Assembly (NCBI RefSeq): GCF_030052815.1
Contig: NC_079510.1
Span: 30,953,823-31,017,822 of the forward strand
DNA from: Hevea brasiliensis
Taxonomy: Eukaryota > Streptophyta > Magnoliopsida > Malpighiales > Euphorbiaceae
Direction: 5' to 3'
DNA length: 64,000 nt
Shown here one piece after another: positions 24,796 through 37,600 of the stretch (within the stretch, counting starts at the first letter, position 1; every line of letters begins with the position of its first letter). Below the pieces are notes generated by a model, which saw only the letters and a program-made list of their open reading frames with translations, ran no database searches and was not told the origin of the DNA. The translations under genes and the position numbers were made by a program.

Positions 24796-25740
24796 TATAG
24801 ATGGTTGCCTAAAGCCTACCTTAGAACAACATTAAACCCTAAATGCATAAGAAAAATTACAATATATCCAAGCAAAATCATCAAACAGAATATCTTACGG
24901 CTAACCATGTGACTTCCACACCCAGCCATATGTCCATATGCATCTCACACCTATCCATGTGCAATCCATTGAATTTCACACCTGGTTGTGCTCCTCACAT
25001 GATTCTCATGGTCAATGGTGCACCCAAACTCATCTCATGGTCAATGTTGCACTCTTCCTTCCATCCCATGGCTAATAGTATGCCTTCTCTAAGTCTTATC
25101 ATGAATCTCACACCCAATTGGGAGATTTTCTGACCCTTGATGCAATTGAAGTAATTTAAGTAATTTCTTAGCTCTTGGGAGACAAATAGATCATCCTTGC
25201 TTAATTGAACCAATATGATCCATTTAAACTCTTTAAGCATGCCAAACTTATCAACCCCATTCATACATTCTTGAATCAATATAATCCACTTGAACTCCTT
25301 AAGCATGCTAAGCTTGCCCATCTCTACTTAAATCATTCCTTGAAGAATTCCATTGAAGCTTGGTGCCCTCATGATCACATCACTTCTGCTACTGGCTTTT
25401 GATTGCTTACTTCATATCATTACAAAGAGCATTAAGAAAAATAGAGGTTGAACCAAGAACTCAAACAGAATAATGAAAAAGGTATGATTGGAGCAATGGC
25501 CTTATAGATAATAAATATAATAGACCATTGACGACTATAAGTAAAATTGGGTATTGCATAAGACTGAACTAACTAATTTCTTTTAATTAAAACCATTTTA
25601 TGCTTCTAATAACTAACAAATCTAGAACTCATAATTGAACTAAGTGAAAAAGCTTTATTTCTTTTTAATTAATTCTTTACTTTTACAGAAAGGTATAGTG
25701 CCTTTATAAAATCAAATAAACACATGAACTTAAGAGAAAA
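24796..25740. other. Intergenic, repeat-like; no gene supported
   Basis: It contains two overlapping ORFs (plus 24843-25133, minus 24995-25321) without known motifs. The minus-strand one includes a directly repeated phrase (MLKEFKWIIL occurs twice), reflecting a DNA tandem duplication of about 45 bp at 25195-25315. This looks like decayed mobile or satellite-type sequence rather than a gene. Confidence 0.5.
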
Positions 25741-26095
25741 AAAAATTGGGATTAAAAGTTGACTCGAGACAACCAACTCGATGTCCATATATCCCATGTT
25801 ATTTGCAAAGGACTGAGCATAGCCTAACGAATTCCCATCTTTAAGAAAAGTACGAATGGATAAAGCATTCATGTCAAGGTCCCCGCTTGCAAACCCTTGG
25901 TAATCCATGTCGAAGAAGGGAAAATGATTCTTCACCTAATAAATAACGGGAGACTTTAAACTTATAATTTGAACTTATGAAAATATAGCAAGTTTTAACA
26001 TGTGTCATAATTACCTTGAACTCATATTAGATTTTCTCCATTGTTCCTAAGTAGGATCAACTCCAGTAGGATTATAAGCATAGGAGTGGAGCAAG
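25741..26095 (-). pseudogene. Aspartate aminotransferase (mitochondrial type) fragment, two exons, broken
   Basis: Two minus-strand exon-like pieces match consecutive parts of plant aspartate aminotransferase, the PLP enzyme exchanging amino groups between aspartate and 2-oxoglutarate. The first (about 26015-26095) reads FFLLHSYAYNPTGVDPT, then a TAG stop, then EQWRKSN, and ends at a good donor (AAG/GTAATT). The second starts at 25935 after an AG acceptor and reads VKNHFPFFDMDYQGFASGDL, then SIRTFLKDG and YAQSFANNMG. A 1-nt loss there shifts frame; YGHRVGCLE follows in the next frame. NPTGVDPT and AYQGFASGD-like sequence are conserved around the cofactor site of this family. KNHFPFFDM resembles the mitochondrial isoform most. 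Flanking exons, including the catalytic lysine region, are not seen. Confidence 0.8.
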
Positions 26096-26303
26096 AAAAA
26101 GATTATTATGAGCTAGAAGTAACAACTTCACTGGCAAGATTATCATGAATTAGAAGTAACACAGCGTGCAAGAATAAGTAAAAGGGTAACTTTTATTGAC
26201 CATTCTAATTGGACAAGTCAATTGAGTCGTAACACCATAACATATTTTTCGCCCCACCTATAGCTAACAAAAGTTGAATTTGACACATTTTTTTTGCATA
26301 ACT

Positions 26304-26610
26304 TGTAACACCCTCAGTTTAGCTAGCATTCGACTGTTCTGGTGATTAATGTCAGTCCAGACAGTCAAAATGTTTGGAACTATATGTCAACTAGAGTGAG
26401 GAGTCATAAATAATTCAAATAAGTATAAGAAAAATTTAGAAAAAAATTTAGAAATAAAAGACAATAAAGTTAAATGAGCCGGTGCCTCGGTGATAGGTGA
26501 CCTAACGGAAAGTTGCGGTGAAGATACCTAGTAACCCTAAACCCAAGATTCTGAAATAATTTCTGGGATGCCAAAGAAGAGTTACGGCACCCTGGGTAGC
26601 ATTATATGGT
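26304..26610 (+). mobile_element. Truncated gypsy-type LTR fragment
   Basis: It starts TGTAACACCCTCAG and stays alignable with the first bases of the LTR at 1216 (CTGTTCTGGTGATTAATGTC and AGTCAAAATGTTTGGAACTA, compared with the same places there). Similarity fades by about 26610 and no TG...CA right end is visible. It lies upstream of the aminotransferase exons with respect to their strand. Confidence 0.7.
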
Positions 26611-26639
26611 ATAACACAAAAAAAAAATGAAAAAGACTT

Positions 26640-27280
26640 GGAGTGTTGCTTCTAACTCATTATAATCTGTTGCCCTCAGCTTGTTATAGAAATTATTAGC
26701 TTCTTCAACACAAGTTTCATCCAAACTTTGAGTTGACTTTTAGGATAAATCTTGGCTTTTCCCCATTTCATTCGTACAAGTATCAAAATCCATAAGACCT
26801 ATGTGATAATAACAAAGATGATGAAAAGAAAGTTAACTGTAAAAAAGAAATAAATCACAACTATTAGTAAATCTCTTTTTTAAAATATTGCCTATAAACT
26901 AAAATCAATTGTTTTTTTGGGAAGAAAAAATAATCAATCCAATGGAAATGTACAAAATCATGCATTTGAAAGTCTAAATCAAGTAGAAAATCAAAAAGTT
27001 CGTAGAATTTATTGAAGAAATCTGAGCAACTACAATTAAAATCTCAATTGCACGCTATTGATTCAGCTATATACATAAGAGAGCAAGGTGATGAAACCTT
27101 AAAATCGATAGCACAAGTAGCTAAATCTTGCAAAGTCGGCCCCAAAAGAGCATAGAGAAATTTAAAAAAATGAATGAACAAGAGTTTACCTGAGTTGACG
27201 GAAGCCTTGGTAGAGGAAGATATAGGAAACCTTACAAGGGGGGCGAGATGTAAAGTTCGGTAAAGGAGATGCTTGAGCAT
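26640..27280 (-). pseudogene. Exon-like pair of an unrecognised gene, possibly organelle-targeted
   Basis: 27190-27280 encodes MLKHLLYRTLHLAPLVRFPI and SSSTKASVNS, a short basic, serine-rich N-terminus of organelle-presequence type, ending at a consensus donor (CAG/GTAAAC). A second block (about 26640-26798) begins after an AG acceptor in matching phase and reads LMDFDTCTNEMGKSQDLS, stop, then SLDETCVEEANNFYNKL and RATDYNELEATLQ. The in-frame TAA suggests a pseudogene or a wrong exon model. I do not recognise the product. It may be the remains of the gene 5' to the aminotransferase fragment, or unrelated. Confidence 0.35.
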
Positions 27281-28738
27281 TTAGAGAGAAAATGAACTAA
27301 ATGGAAGCGTGTTTGGTGAATGTTCAGTGGTCTGGCTGGTATTTACAATCTAGGACTTGATTGCTAACACATTTCATTGTTAAATGAATACAACGTTAGC
27401 GAGATTTTAGCTGATGGAAAAATATAAAGAGAATTTTATTTTACTCTCTAAAAATATTGGTGCTAAGTTTTTTCCTAAGAAAATTGAAATTTTTATTTTA
27501 TTTCATTAATATTATTAATATTTTGATTAATTCTTAATAGCAACATCTTTTATTGACATTAATAATAAAATATTAAAACATAATAAATTTATAATTAAAT
27601 TTTGAGTTATACAAAGGAAATTATTAAATTATAAAAATTTATAAATATAAAAAATAAATAATTATTAAAATAATAATTAAATAAATCAAAATATCGCAAC
27701 GCAATAAAAGAAGCGTTAAGTAAACATTTTCAAATTACCAATACATTTAACAAAGAGTGAGTGATATTTTAGAAAATGGCAACTAGTAAAAAAGTATTAA
27801 ACCGATATGTATTATTTAATTGCTAATTCATTTTGATAAGCATTGTTAAATGAATATAAATTTCTCAATGCTTTTTGATTATGTAGTCAATAATTACATC
27901 TCAAGTGATGTTAGCAACCCTTTCAATTTTTGTTACAAACAAAAAAAGTTAGGATAGACCTATTGTCTAGCCATTTTTGACTTCTTGTGTAGCACCACAT
28001 GAAATTTCCAAAATGGAAACAAAAATCGTTTTTGGCCCAAAAGTATGAGCAAATAATCTGTTTAATGAATTTTAATTAATAGCATATATTAGAGTATTTG
28101 TAAAATTATAAAATTTTAAATTTAAATTATAATTATAATTTATTATTTTAAAAATTTTAACTTAGTAACGAGTATTATGATTACCTTTTTTATATTTTTA
28201 AAGGTGTAAACAATAAAAAGTTATAAGCTTTTTTTTTAATTTTAAAGATATAAAAATGAGAAAGTTTTAAATTTAAGATTTATATTTATTTTTCTTTGTC
28301 AAATAAGATTTTATATTTATTGATGGCAATATTAATCATATTTGTAATAAAATAATTAAAAACAAACTACTTCTAATTCTTGTTATCAATTAGTATTTAA
28401 TTTATTAAGTTGATTTAAATAAAAAATAAATAACTTTATTAATTATTATTTAATTTAAATAACATGTAAAAAGATATACAATTGAGATAATTTTTAGCCC
28501 ATTAAAATATTGATTTGATCATTTTTTTTATGCATGTTGCATTTAAAAGCCCAATAAAAGCAATGCTATAATTGAGCTAAAAAAAATAATAATAATAATA
28601 GCAACCCACATTGGAAGGAAAAACATGCATGTTACTTCCCAACACGAATTCACCCATAATTAACATAGCCACATAACATCAGTCTCCTAGTTAGAAACTT
28701 AGGCTTTCTTTCAAAACAAGTAGCTTAGAAAAAAAATT
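27281..28738. other. AT-rich intergenic sequence
   Basis: No coding or structured feature is visible. It is dominated by A/T runs and short direct repeats of TAATTAAAT type. Confidence 0.6.
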
Positions 28739-30606
28739 CATCAAAAGGGAGTATTTATCAAGGGATGTACTTAGCTGACTTGAGAGAAAGAGAGTTAGTC
28801 ATACTAACGTCCAGCAAATAAAAAATTTTTTTAAAATATGTAATCATTGAAGTAGAGGAAAAAAATAATTAAACGCTACTCAAAATAGCGTTTAGCTATT
28901 GGACGTTATTTTAAAAAGCGTCTAGTTATTTTTTTTTTTTAAAATATATATTAATTACTTTAAAATCTTTAAAAGATTTTTAAATTATAAAATCATCCAT
29001 ATGTTTAATAAAATAATCCTAAATATTATAACTATTTATAAATAAACCCTTATGTTTTTATAATTAATAAATATATAAGGATTAATTTATAAAATTAAAA
29101 AAATAATATTATTGTACATAAAAATTTTGAAAATTGTACATAAAATTAATAATTGCATAATATAAAAAATTTAAAAATACAAATATTATTATATGTGAAA
29201 GAGCATTAATATTTATTTTAGTAAATTAATAAAATTAGTATAGTAAATGAATTATATTACATTTTTTGTAAATATTTGAAAATTGATATTATTTAGTGTT
29301 TATTAATTTAACAAAATATTAAATTATGATAAATATTATTAATGTAAATGAATAAAAAATATGAATAAATAATTGTTGAAATAAATTAATTAAAAATAAA
29401 TGAAATGATTTATACTTATTAAATTACTATTTGTGAAATATGAAATTAAAAATTAAAATAAATAAAATAATAAAAGTAATGTATAAATATTTTAAATATA
29501 GATTCAATAATTAATAACATAAAATTTTAATCATTAGTTTATAATAAATAGCCTTTAATAATTATTAATCAACGAATTATATATGAGGAAAAAAAGTTGA
29601 TAATTAGATAATAAAATATAGATAAACTAAATAAATATTTGCTTTAATTATCTTTATATATATTAAAATTTAATTTTTTTTTTTAACAAATAGATAAAAG
29701 TGAAACAATTAGCATAAGAAAACAGTTATCGAAAAAATTTAAATGAAAATATAAAAAAATTAAATAAATAATTTGAGCATATCTGTAACATCATACAGAA
29801 CATCACTAATACAATAAGTGAGACAATGCTTTGTGGCTTGTAGAATTAAAAAAAGCAATCGAGTTGTAGCACTTGATTATATTTTTTATATTATTCTATT
29901 TATTTTTCTCCTTAATATTCTTACTAATTAAATGTATTTTTACTAAAATATTTGCATTACTTATATTATTTTTTTATTTTTTTAATTTTTTAATTTTATA
30001 TTTGAGAAATATTAATCTAATATGTATAAATCATTTCATTTATTTTTAATTAATTTATTTCATCAATTATTTATTCATATCTTTTTTATTCATTTAGATT
30101 AATAACAATTATTATAATTTAATATTTTATTAAATTAATAAATACTAAATAATAACAATTTTCAAATATTTATAAAATATTTAATATAATTCATTCACTA
30201 TACTAATTTTATTAATTTTCTAAATAAATATTAATACTCTTTTACATATAAATAATATTTATATTTTTAAATTTTTTATATACAATAAATATTAATTTTT
30301 AAAATTTTTTAAATTAATCCTTATATGTTTATTAATTATAAAAATATAAGAATTTATTTGTAAATAGTTATAATATTTAAGATTATTTTGTAAAATATAT
30401 AAATGATTTTATAATTAAAAAAATTTAAAAAATTTAAAGTAATTAATCCAAATGACCAAAAGTAGTTAAGACACTTTTTAGAGTAACGTTCAATAGCTAG
30501 ATATTGTGAATGCTAGTATAACTAACGATAAGCTCTTTCTCTCATTCACATTAACCGAGTACATCACTTTTTGATAAATACTTCTCAAATCACCTCTTTT
30601 GATTAT
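28739..30606. mobile_element. Large foldback element (long inverted repeat, about 1.87 kb)
   Basis: The left arm (about 28739-29496) and the right arm (about 29943-30606) are inverted copies. Outer ends: CAAAAGGGAGTATTTATCAA on the left against the reverse complement of GATAAATACTTCTC near 30573-30584, then GTACATC, then GAGAGAAAGAG in both. Inner parts also pair: ATCCTAAATATTATAACTAT (about 29008) with the reverse of ATAGTTATAATATTTAAGAT (about 30367), and AAATGAAATGATTTATAC (about 29399) with the reverse of GTATAAATCATTTCATTT (about 30024). A loop of about 450 bp separates them. There is no coding capacity. It is consistent with a foldback or MITE-type DNA element; the family and target duplication are not identified. 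Confidence 0.8.
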
Positions 30607-31181
30607 TTTTTTTTAAATTACCTCCTTTTGAAAAAAAGCCCTATAAACCCTAAGTGTACAAGTAGATGCAAAACATTGAAGCACAATGGACAACCAAAAT
30701 CACCCATCGAAGCACAGATTCAAACCCAACAAATTGTCTTGAATCTCCTTAAACACACTTAGCACAACTCTATCAGGCCAAACGATTGTCATAGAGGTCA
30801 ACAATCTTTGGAAGCCATCTGATGACCTTCCCAACAGTAGAGTATAAGCAAATTTTGAAGATGTGAAATTAGTCAAAGCAAGGAGTGATCTTTTAACATT
30901 CAGAGCAAACCCGAAGACCCAGTATCCACGGCACCCTCCATCCTTCCAATAAGCCAAAACAACCACAAGCCTAATATAAGAAGCCAAAAAAACCATATTG
31001 ATATGATTCGTGTTTATACATTAGAGAATAATAATATAATTATGAATTTAAAATTTGTATGTTTATGATATTTATTTTTTGGGTTAATATTCTAATAAAA
31101 ATAACAACTATTGCTAATCTGATTTTAATCGAAGGCAATCGCTAATTTGATAAGTCTCGCTTTTCTAACACTCATACTGAA

Positions 31182-31227
<46 letters not shown>

Positions 31228-31402
31228 TGTAAAATACTGATGCACAAAAGGAAAAATATTAATAGAACCAAAAGTATTTTCGGAGAAACATTTTTTTTTT
31301 TGGGTAATTAGACAACGGTGTCGTTCTCACACAATCAAAGTTTGGTTTTAACGTGAGAGCGGTAGCTGCAGCGCCTGGATTGCCTGCTGACTCCACGCCC
31401 AT
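30607..31402. other. Upstream region of the GUF1-like gene, with an (AAT)n microsatellite
   Basis: 30700-30996 has a minus-strand ORF of 98 residues without recognisable motifs. (AAT)n runs at 31182-31225. The last 120 bp before the start codon are less AT-rich and probably contain the GUF1 promoter and 5' leader; no clear TATA box was found. Confidence 0.5.
31182..31225. repeat. (AAT)n microsatellite
   Basis: About 14-15 uninterrupted AAT units, roughly 180 bp upstream of the GUF1 start codon. Confidence 0.95.
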
Positions 31403-34400
31403 ATGAGCTCTCTACGCAGGGTTTCAAAAACCCTAAAATCAACAAAATGTCTCTCTCAGCTACTACGATATTCAAAATTCACTCCATTTCCTTCTATATT
31501 CAGATTAAACGACCATCGTTTGGAGCTAACGCGTGCGTTTTGCTCTAATTCGCGCCAAACTAGCAAAGAGAACAGCATAGATTTGAGCCAGTTTCCGGCG
31601 GAGAGGATCAGAAACTTCTCGATAATCGCTCACGTCGACCATGGCAAGTCAACGCTCGCTGACCGGCTTTTGGAGCTCACTGCAACGATCAAGAGAGGCC
31701 ATGGCCAGCCACAGTACCTGGATAAGTTGCAGGTATCGAAAGACCCTGTTCTTGGGCTATATCTTGTTTTTGAGTTCAATTAAGATTTTTTTTAATTCTC
31801 AAATCAGTGATATTTGCAAATTCGTAACTATATGCTGCTGAAAACTGTTTTCTTTACCCTAAAATGGATGGTTTGGAAGAGACAAATGGAATAGCTCAGT
31901 GAAAATGGAAATGGGTGAACCCTTTAATCTGCTGGATGTGTGATTTCATGATTAAAACCCTTTGGTCATTTGGACCTTGATATCATTCAAATCATTTTTA
32001 AGATAATGGTTTCAATAAACTCCAATCATTGACTGTACAGCTTTTTATTTCAGTTGCATCACTAGAATTAGAAAGGTTTGGACTTTTGAAAATTATCTTT
32101 TTAGAATGTATTCTTTATGGCATGTATGTGATGAAATTTGGGTTGTCGTAGGTAGAGAGAGAAAGGGGAATAACTGTTAAAGCTCAGACAGCTACCATGT
32201 TCCACAAGAACAACTTCCATAGCCCCAATGTTGCTGATGCACATGATCCACCAACATTTCTACTAAACCTAATTGATACACCTGGTCATGTTGATTTCAG
32301 CTATGAAGTATCAAGATCCTTAGCAGCTTGCCAAGGTGCCCTTTTGGTTGTTGATGCTGCCCAAGGTGTTCAGGCACAAACTGTAGCTAACTTCTATTTG
32401 GCTTTTGAATCAAACCTGACAATAATACCCATCATAAACAAAATAGATCAGCCAACTGCAGATCCTGATCGGGTCAAAGCTCAACTAAAATCAATGTTTG
32501 ATCTTGAACCTAATGATTGCCTTTTAACATCTGCCAAAACAGGGCAGGGCCTTGAGCAAGTCCTTCCTGCAGTCATAGAACGGATACCTCCTCCTCCTGG
32601 GAATAGTGATTCACCTCTGCGTATGCTTTTGCTGGATTCCTATTATGATGAATACAAGGGAGTGATCTGTCATGTTGCAGTTGTGGATGGCATGCTGCGG
32701 AAGGGAGATAAGATCTCATCTGCAGCAACTGGCAATGCATATGAGATTCTGGATGTTGGGATCATGCATCCTGAACTCACCCCAACTGGAGTTCTTCTAA
32801 CTGGACAAGTGGGATATGTGGTAAGCGGCATGAGATCCACCAAAGAAGCACGTGTTGGAGACACTCTATATCATAGCCGACATGTTGTAGAACCTCTACC
32901 AGGTATATATCCATCTTCTCTTTTCATAATACTGTTTTTTATTAAATCTTTTGTCATTAATGGTGGGAAGTCTGTAGAGTTTCATTCATTTATTTACCCA
33001 CTGTTACAGCTTCTAAAACTCTTGCAGAGAACCTTCTTACTTCCTGACATGATGATGTCTACACAATTTGCAAAATTTATTTGTTTATCTCCAAAACCAA
33101 TTTATAAATGATCAGATGTTAAAAGAAAATAAAGAAGTTAATATTGAAGCTTAAATATACTCTCAAACAGTTTATTTCAATCTTACTTATTTTGGCACTC
33201 ATTTGCACAATACACGTATAGGTTAGAGAAAAAAATTTTCTGTTTCATGAGTTACTTAAACAAGCTACATGAACCATGGCTGTTGACTTGCATTTTTATG
33301 GAACAATTACTGATGAAAGCAAGTGGGAGTGGGGAGGAAGAAAAAGGAGGATCTTTTCAAGTTGACATTGAAATTCTCCAGCCATAGTCCCAATATTCTC
33401 ACTTCTACTTATGTTTTCTAATTGTAGGTTTTAAGCCTGCAAAACATATGGTATTCTCTGGTCTTTACCCAGCTGATGGATCTGATTTTGAAGCACTTAA
33501 CCATGCAATAGAGAGACTGACATGCAATGATGCAAGCGTCTCTGTTACTAAAGAGAGTAGTTCTGCACTTGGTCTGGGTTTCAGGTGTATCTCTAACTAC
33601 TGAATGCTGTATTCTTTTGTTACAAAGGACTTCTTTTAAATCTTAGTTTCAAATGTAGCAACCTTTTTTTTTTTATATACTTATTCATCTTATCTGTAGG
33701 TGCGGTTTCTTAGGGTTACTCCACATGGATGTTTTTCATCAGCGGCTTGAACAGGTGATATTTGCTATTTCGAGGTGTTATTAAATTATTCTCATTAAAA
33801 GTATTCATTATCATATAACATAATAACTGAAAATGGCATTTACAATCACACAATCCATGCCTATATTGATGGATGACAGGAATATGGAGCTCATGTCATT
33901 TCTACTATTCCAACTGTTCCATATATTTTTGAGTATTCGGATGGAAGGTATGTATTGTCTCGTCTCTAGTCTCTTTTTTGCTGTCCTGTATGCTTTAGCC
34001 AATAATGTATGTTGGTTCCTTTGCTAGCAAAGTACAAGTTCAGAATCCTGCTGCATTACCCTCAAATCCCAATCAACGAGTTACGGCTAGTTGGGAACCT
34101 ACTGTCATAGCTACAATTATCATCCCTAGTGAGTAAGCTCTCATACTGTTGTATTCCCTCTGCATGATGACTTGTTATTCTCTAGGTTGCTAAGTAGAAA
34201 GTCATCTGGTTTTCGCTTGTACACGTAAGGTATGTGGGGCCTGTTATTACCCTTTGCTCTGAGCGGAGAGGACAGCAATTGGAGTATTCGTTCATTGACA
34301 GGTAATATTATGTGCAATGTCAAATTTAGTTTCCAATTGTTACTTGTTATTGAATTAAAAAAAAAAAATGTTGTTTTAAACTGACTGCTTTTGTTTGCTG

Positions 34401-34584
34401 CATATTTACGCTTTGATATACTAAATAATCAACCATTATAGTATTGATCCTTTTAAGTCTCATTTATGAAGCCAACGAGCCTTTATGAAGTATCGCCTAC
34501 CTTTGAAGGAAATTGTTGTTGATTTTTACAATGAATTGAAGAGTATAACGTCAGGATATGCATCATTTGACTATGAGGATTCAG

Positions 34585-34641
<57 letters not shown>

Positions 34642-37600
34642 GTATAAACACTTGCAAACATGCACATGCACTCAGACTGGACTCATTTGCGTGGTAAGGT
34701 CTGATGTCACCAAATCAATGAGATTTGATAGCATTCCATAGAAAGTGTTGTGGCTACAAGTTGCCTGTAACTTGCCAGAATAATTGGTTTTGGCCACATA
34801 AGCATGTTTTTTTCGGTTGTAATCACCTCCTTATAATTTGATATGATTTTGGTGATCTCTCAACACAATGAGCAAACGCTCTTCCTTGTTGCTTATTTTA
34901 TGGCATTATTCTTTGGCTGCTCATATATGCAACTCATGTCAATATTAAAATTATAATGTATATGGAATGGTTTCTCTCTCTTTCTCACACTTTCTCTCTC
35001 TCTAGGGGCAGGAATGTGTTTTCTCTCAAAAAATTCTCTCCCCATCTCTCCAATCAGCTCTTCCCTCCAAACCCTAGCATTTTGCCTTGCACATCTAAGA
35101 GGGGAGAGAAACTGGCAAAAAAAAAAAAAAAACAGTTGAGGAAGAAGAGGAGAGGGATCTCTGTCATGACTCAAGGCTGGAGGAGCAGAGGCTCTAAAAT
35201 GCAGCATTTGCTGCTGGGCTGTTTTTTGTTTTTTTTTTTTTTTTTCCTCGGTGTCAAAATGGCAAGACAGTTTTTTACAAGGAAGATAAAAATAAATACA
35301 ATACAATAAATGAAAATGAGCTAAAATATTTAAAACTATGAAATGAAGCTTGTAAATTAAAAATATAATAAATCAATTGAGATCATTAAAATATCCTGGG
35401 CAGAATCAGGTGTCTACAAAGAAAGATGTTTTTATTATTATTTCTTATTAAGAACTATAAAGGACTCATTTTCCAAATCAACAAGTTCAAGTGAGCAAAA
35501 GTTCCATACTTTTTTCTTTAAACCAATCTACTAATCTTGGATCATGTAATGAGATTTAAAAAAAAAAAAAAAAAGCAGCAGTGATTGACATGACAAAAAT
35601 CGTTAGCTAATGAATTTGTGTAGCTAATGAAATTTATTTATTGTTATTTTTACTTTGATTGCTTTCGGCAAATGCATATGATAGTAGCTGCAGATAAGGT
35701 TATGAAACTAAGGTGTATGTATATAGCAGCTTGTCCCTATGAGTCTCAAGACTTATTCAAGTTCATTTACCCTGGCCAGTGGCCCATCTCCACTTACTCA
35801 TTCCTTTTGAGTGACAGAGGTCTGACTTTTGATCATAGCAGGGAATGTCAATGAGACTTGCTTTTCACTGTAGCCTAGAGCGCCTCCCATTACATTTCTA
35901 TGCTTAGATGATAACTTTGGAACCTTATTATTATTTCTTTTTTCCTTTTGACACTATTGATGGATTTCATTAACAGTTATCAAGAAGCTGATTTGGTGAA
36001 ACTTGATATCCTCCTAAATGGACAACCAGTTGATGCTATGGCAACCATTGTTCATAAGTTGAAGGCACAACGTGTTGGTCGTGAGCTGGTAGAGAAGCTG
36101 AAGAAGTTCATTGATAGGTCTTCAATTTAAAGTTTTGTTGATTTCTATTCATATTTTCTTCTATCCTTGGTAGTGTAACGTTCTTATTTTGAACAGGCAA
36201 ATGTTTGAGATAACGATACAAGCTGCAATTGGATCAAAGGTTATTGCAAGGGAAACGTAAGTAATATAGATATTCTTTTGCTAATTTTTGTCTCGAGGTT
36301 ATTGTATCAGATCTTGGTAATTTCGTAAGGAATCAATATGTTCATATCATTTATTTTGTTTACAAGTGGTTGGCTTTTCTTGATTTCTTTCTTCGTATTT
36401 ATGAATCAATCAGTCATATTGATTGATTGATTGAGCATAACTATTTGATGTAGAAACACTAGAACACGCCAGAGGAAGAAGAAACAAACTTTCAAATCTG
36501 TTAATTCTCATTTGTCAATAATAATAACTCAGGAAAATACCTAAAATTACACAGGGATTTATAGACTGATAACTAGTCCTACTGTTACTTCTAGGATTAG
36601 GAATCCCAAAATAGGAAAATACTAAACCAATGCTAATTAGGAAGTTCAAAACCTGCTATAACCTTTTAAATATTTCTAAATAATATTGGAATTTCCAAAT
36701 AACAGAAACTTAATGCTTTCTAATTGTAATAGAAAATCAAAATGAAAGTTTGTATTTTTACAATTAAATGTTAAATAATAAAAAAAAACCTAAATCTAAT
36801 TTTCCTTAGTTGCATGTTTCTCCCCTGGTTAGAGAAAAATCGATCTCTAGTTTTGTGGTTTTGAAGAATCAAGAATTGAATTTGGAGTACAAGTAACTCT
36901 TCCTTCTTGGTTGGTAGTAATAGTAGTGAAACAATGAACCTCATTCTTTCTTTCACATCCCCAGAAATATCAGAACATATGAAATCGGTTACAGCTACAC
37001 TTGAAAGGCTCTTCAATTAACCATGAACAAGAGAATTAGTTAAATTTTCAATTTTCATTGCCTTCTCCGTGGCTCTTTTTCCCTAGGATAAATTTCTTAG
37101 AACTTGTTGGGCTCATTCTTATCGGCTTCTTTCTCTAGAATAGATTCCTCAAAAATTTTCAACTCAATCTTATCATCCTAGGTTTTAAAAGGTGAAGTCT
37201 CAATAACCAAACCTTATCATTCTTCAAACTGCACTTCTTGCTTTTCATAATAAAATTTTTTGCATTTTATCCTTATGGGTTCTAATTACATCTTCAAAAA
37301 CTCTTGATATTGCTTCCAGTCTATCCTAAGTTTTTGGTGACCAATGCCGATCTTGTGATGGGCAAGCATTTGGGTCAACGGTATGTAGGGCTGTAAACTG
37401 CTAGCGAGCTATTCAAGGCTTGGCTTAGTTTGTTTTTTAAATGAGGCGAGCTCGAGCCTAATTTTTAGACTCATTTAATAAACAAGTCAAGTTTGAGCTT
37501 GTTGATATTTGGCTTGTTGAGGCTCGCGATTGGCTTGTTTAACTAAAATTATTTAGTTTTTAAATATGTTATCTTAAACCTAATCAAAACTATATAGTTT

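Noticed and set aside
24843..25321. Overlapping ORFs on both strands, one with a repeated MLKEFKWIIL phrase
   Set aside because: No known domain; the protein repeat comes from a DNA tandem duplication in repeat-like sequence.
34893..35309. Overlapping ORFs on both strands in GUF1 intron 8
   Set aside because: Driven by CT/GA-rich low complexity and homopolymers; they lie inside a confidently spliced intron.
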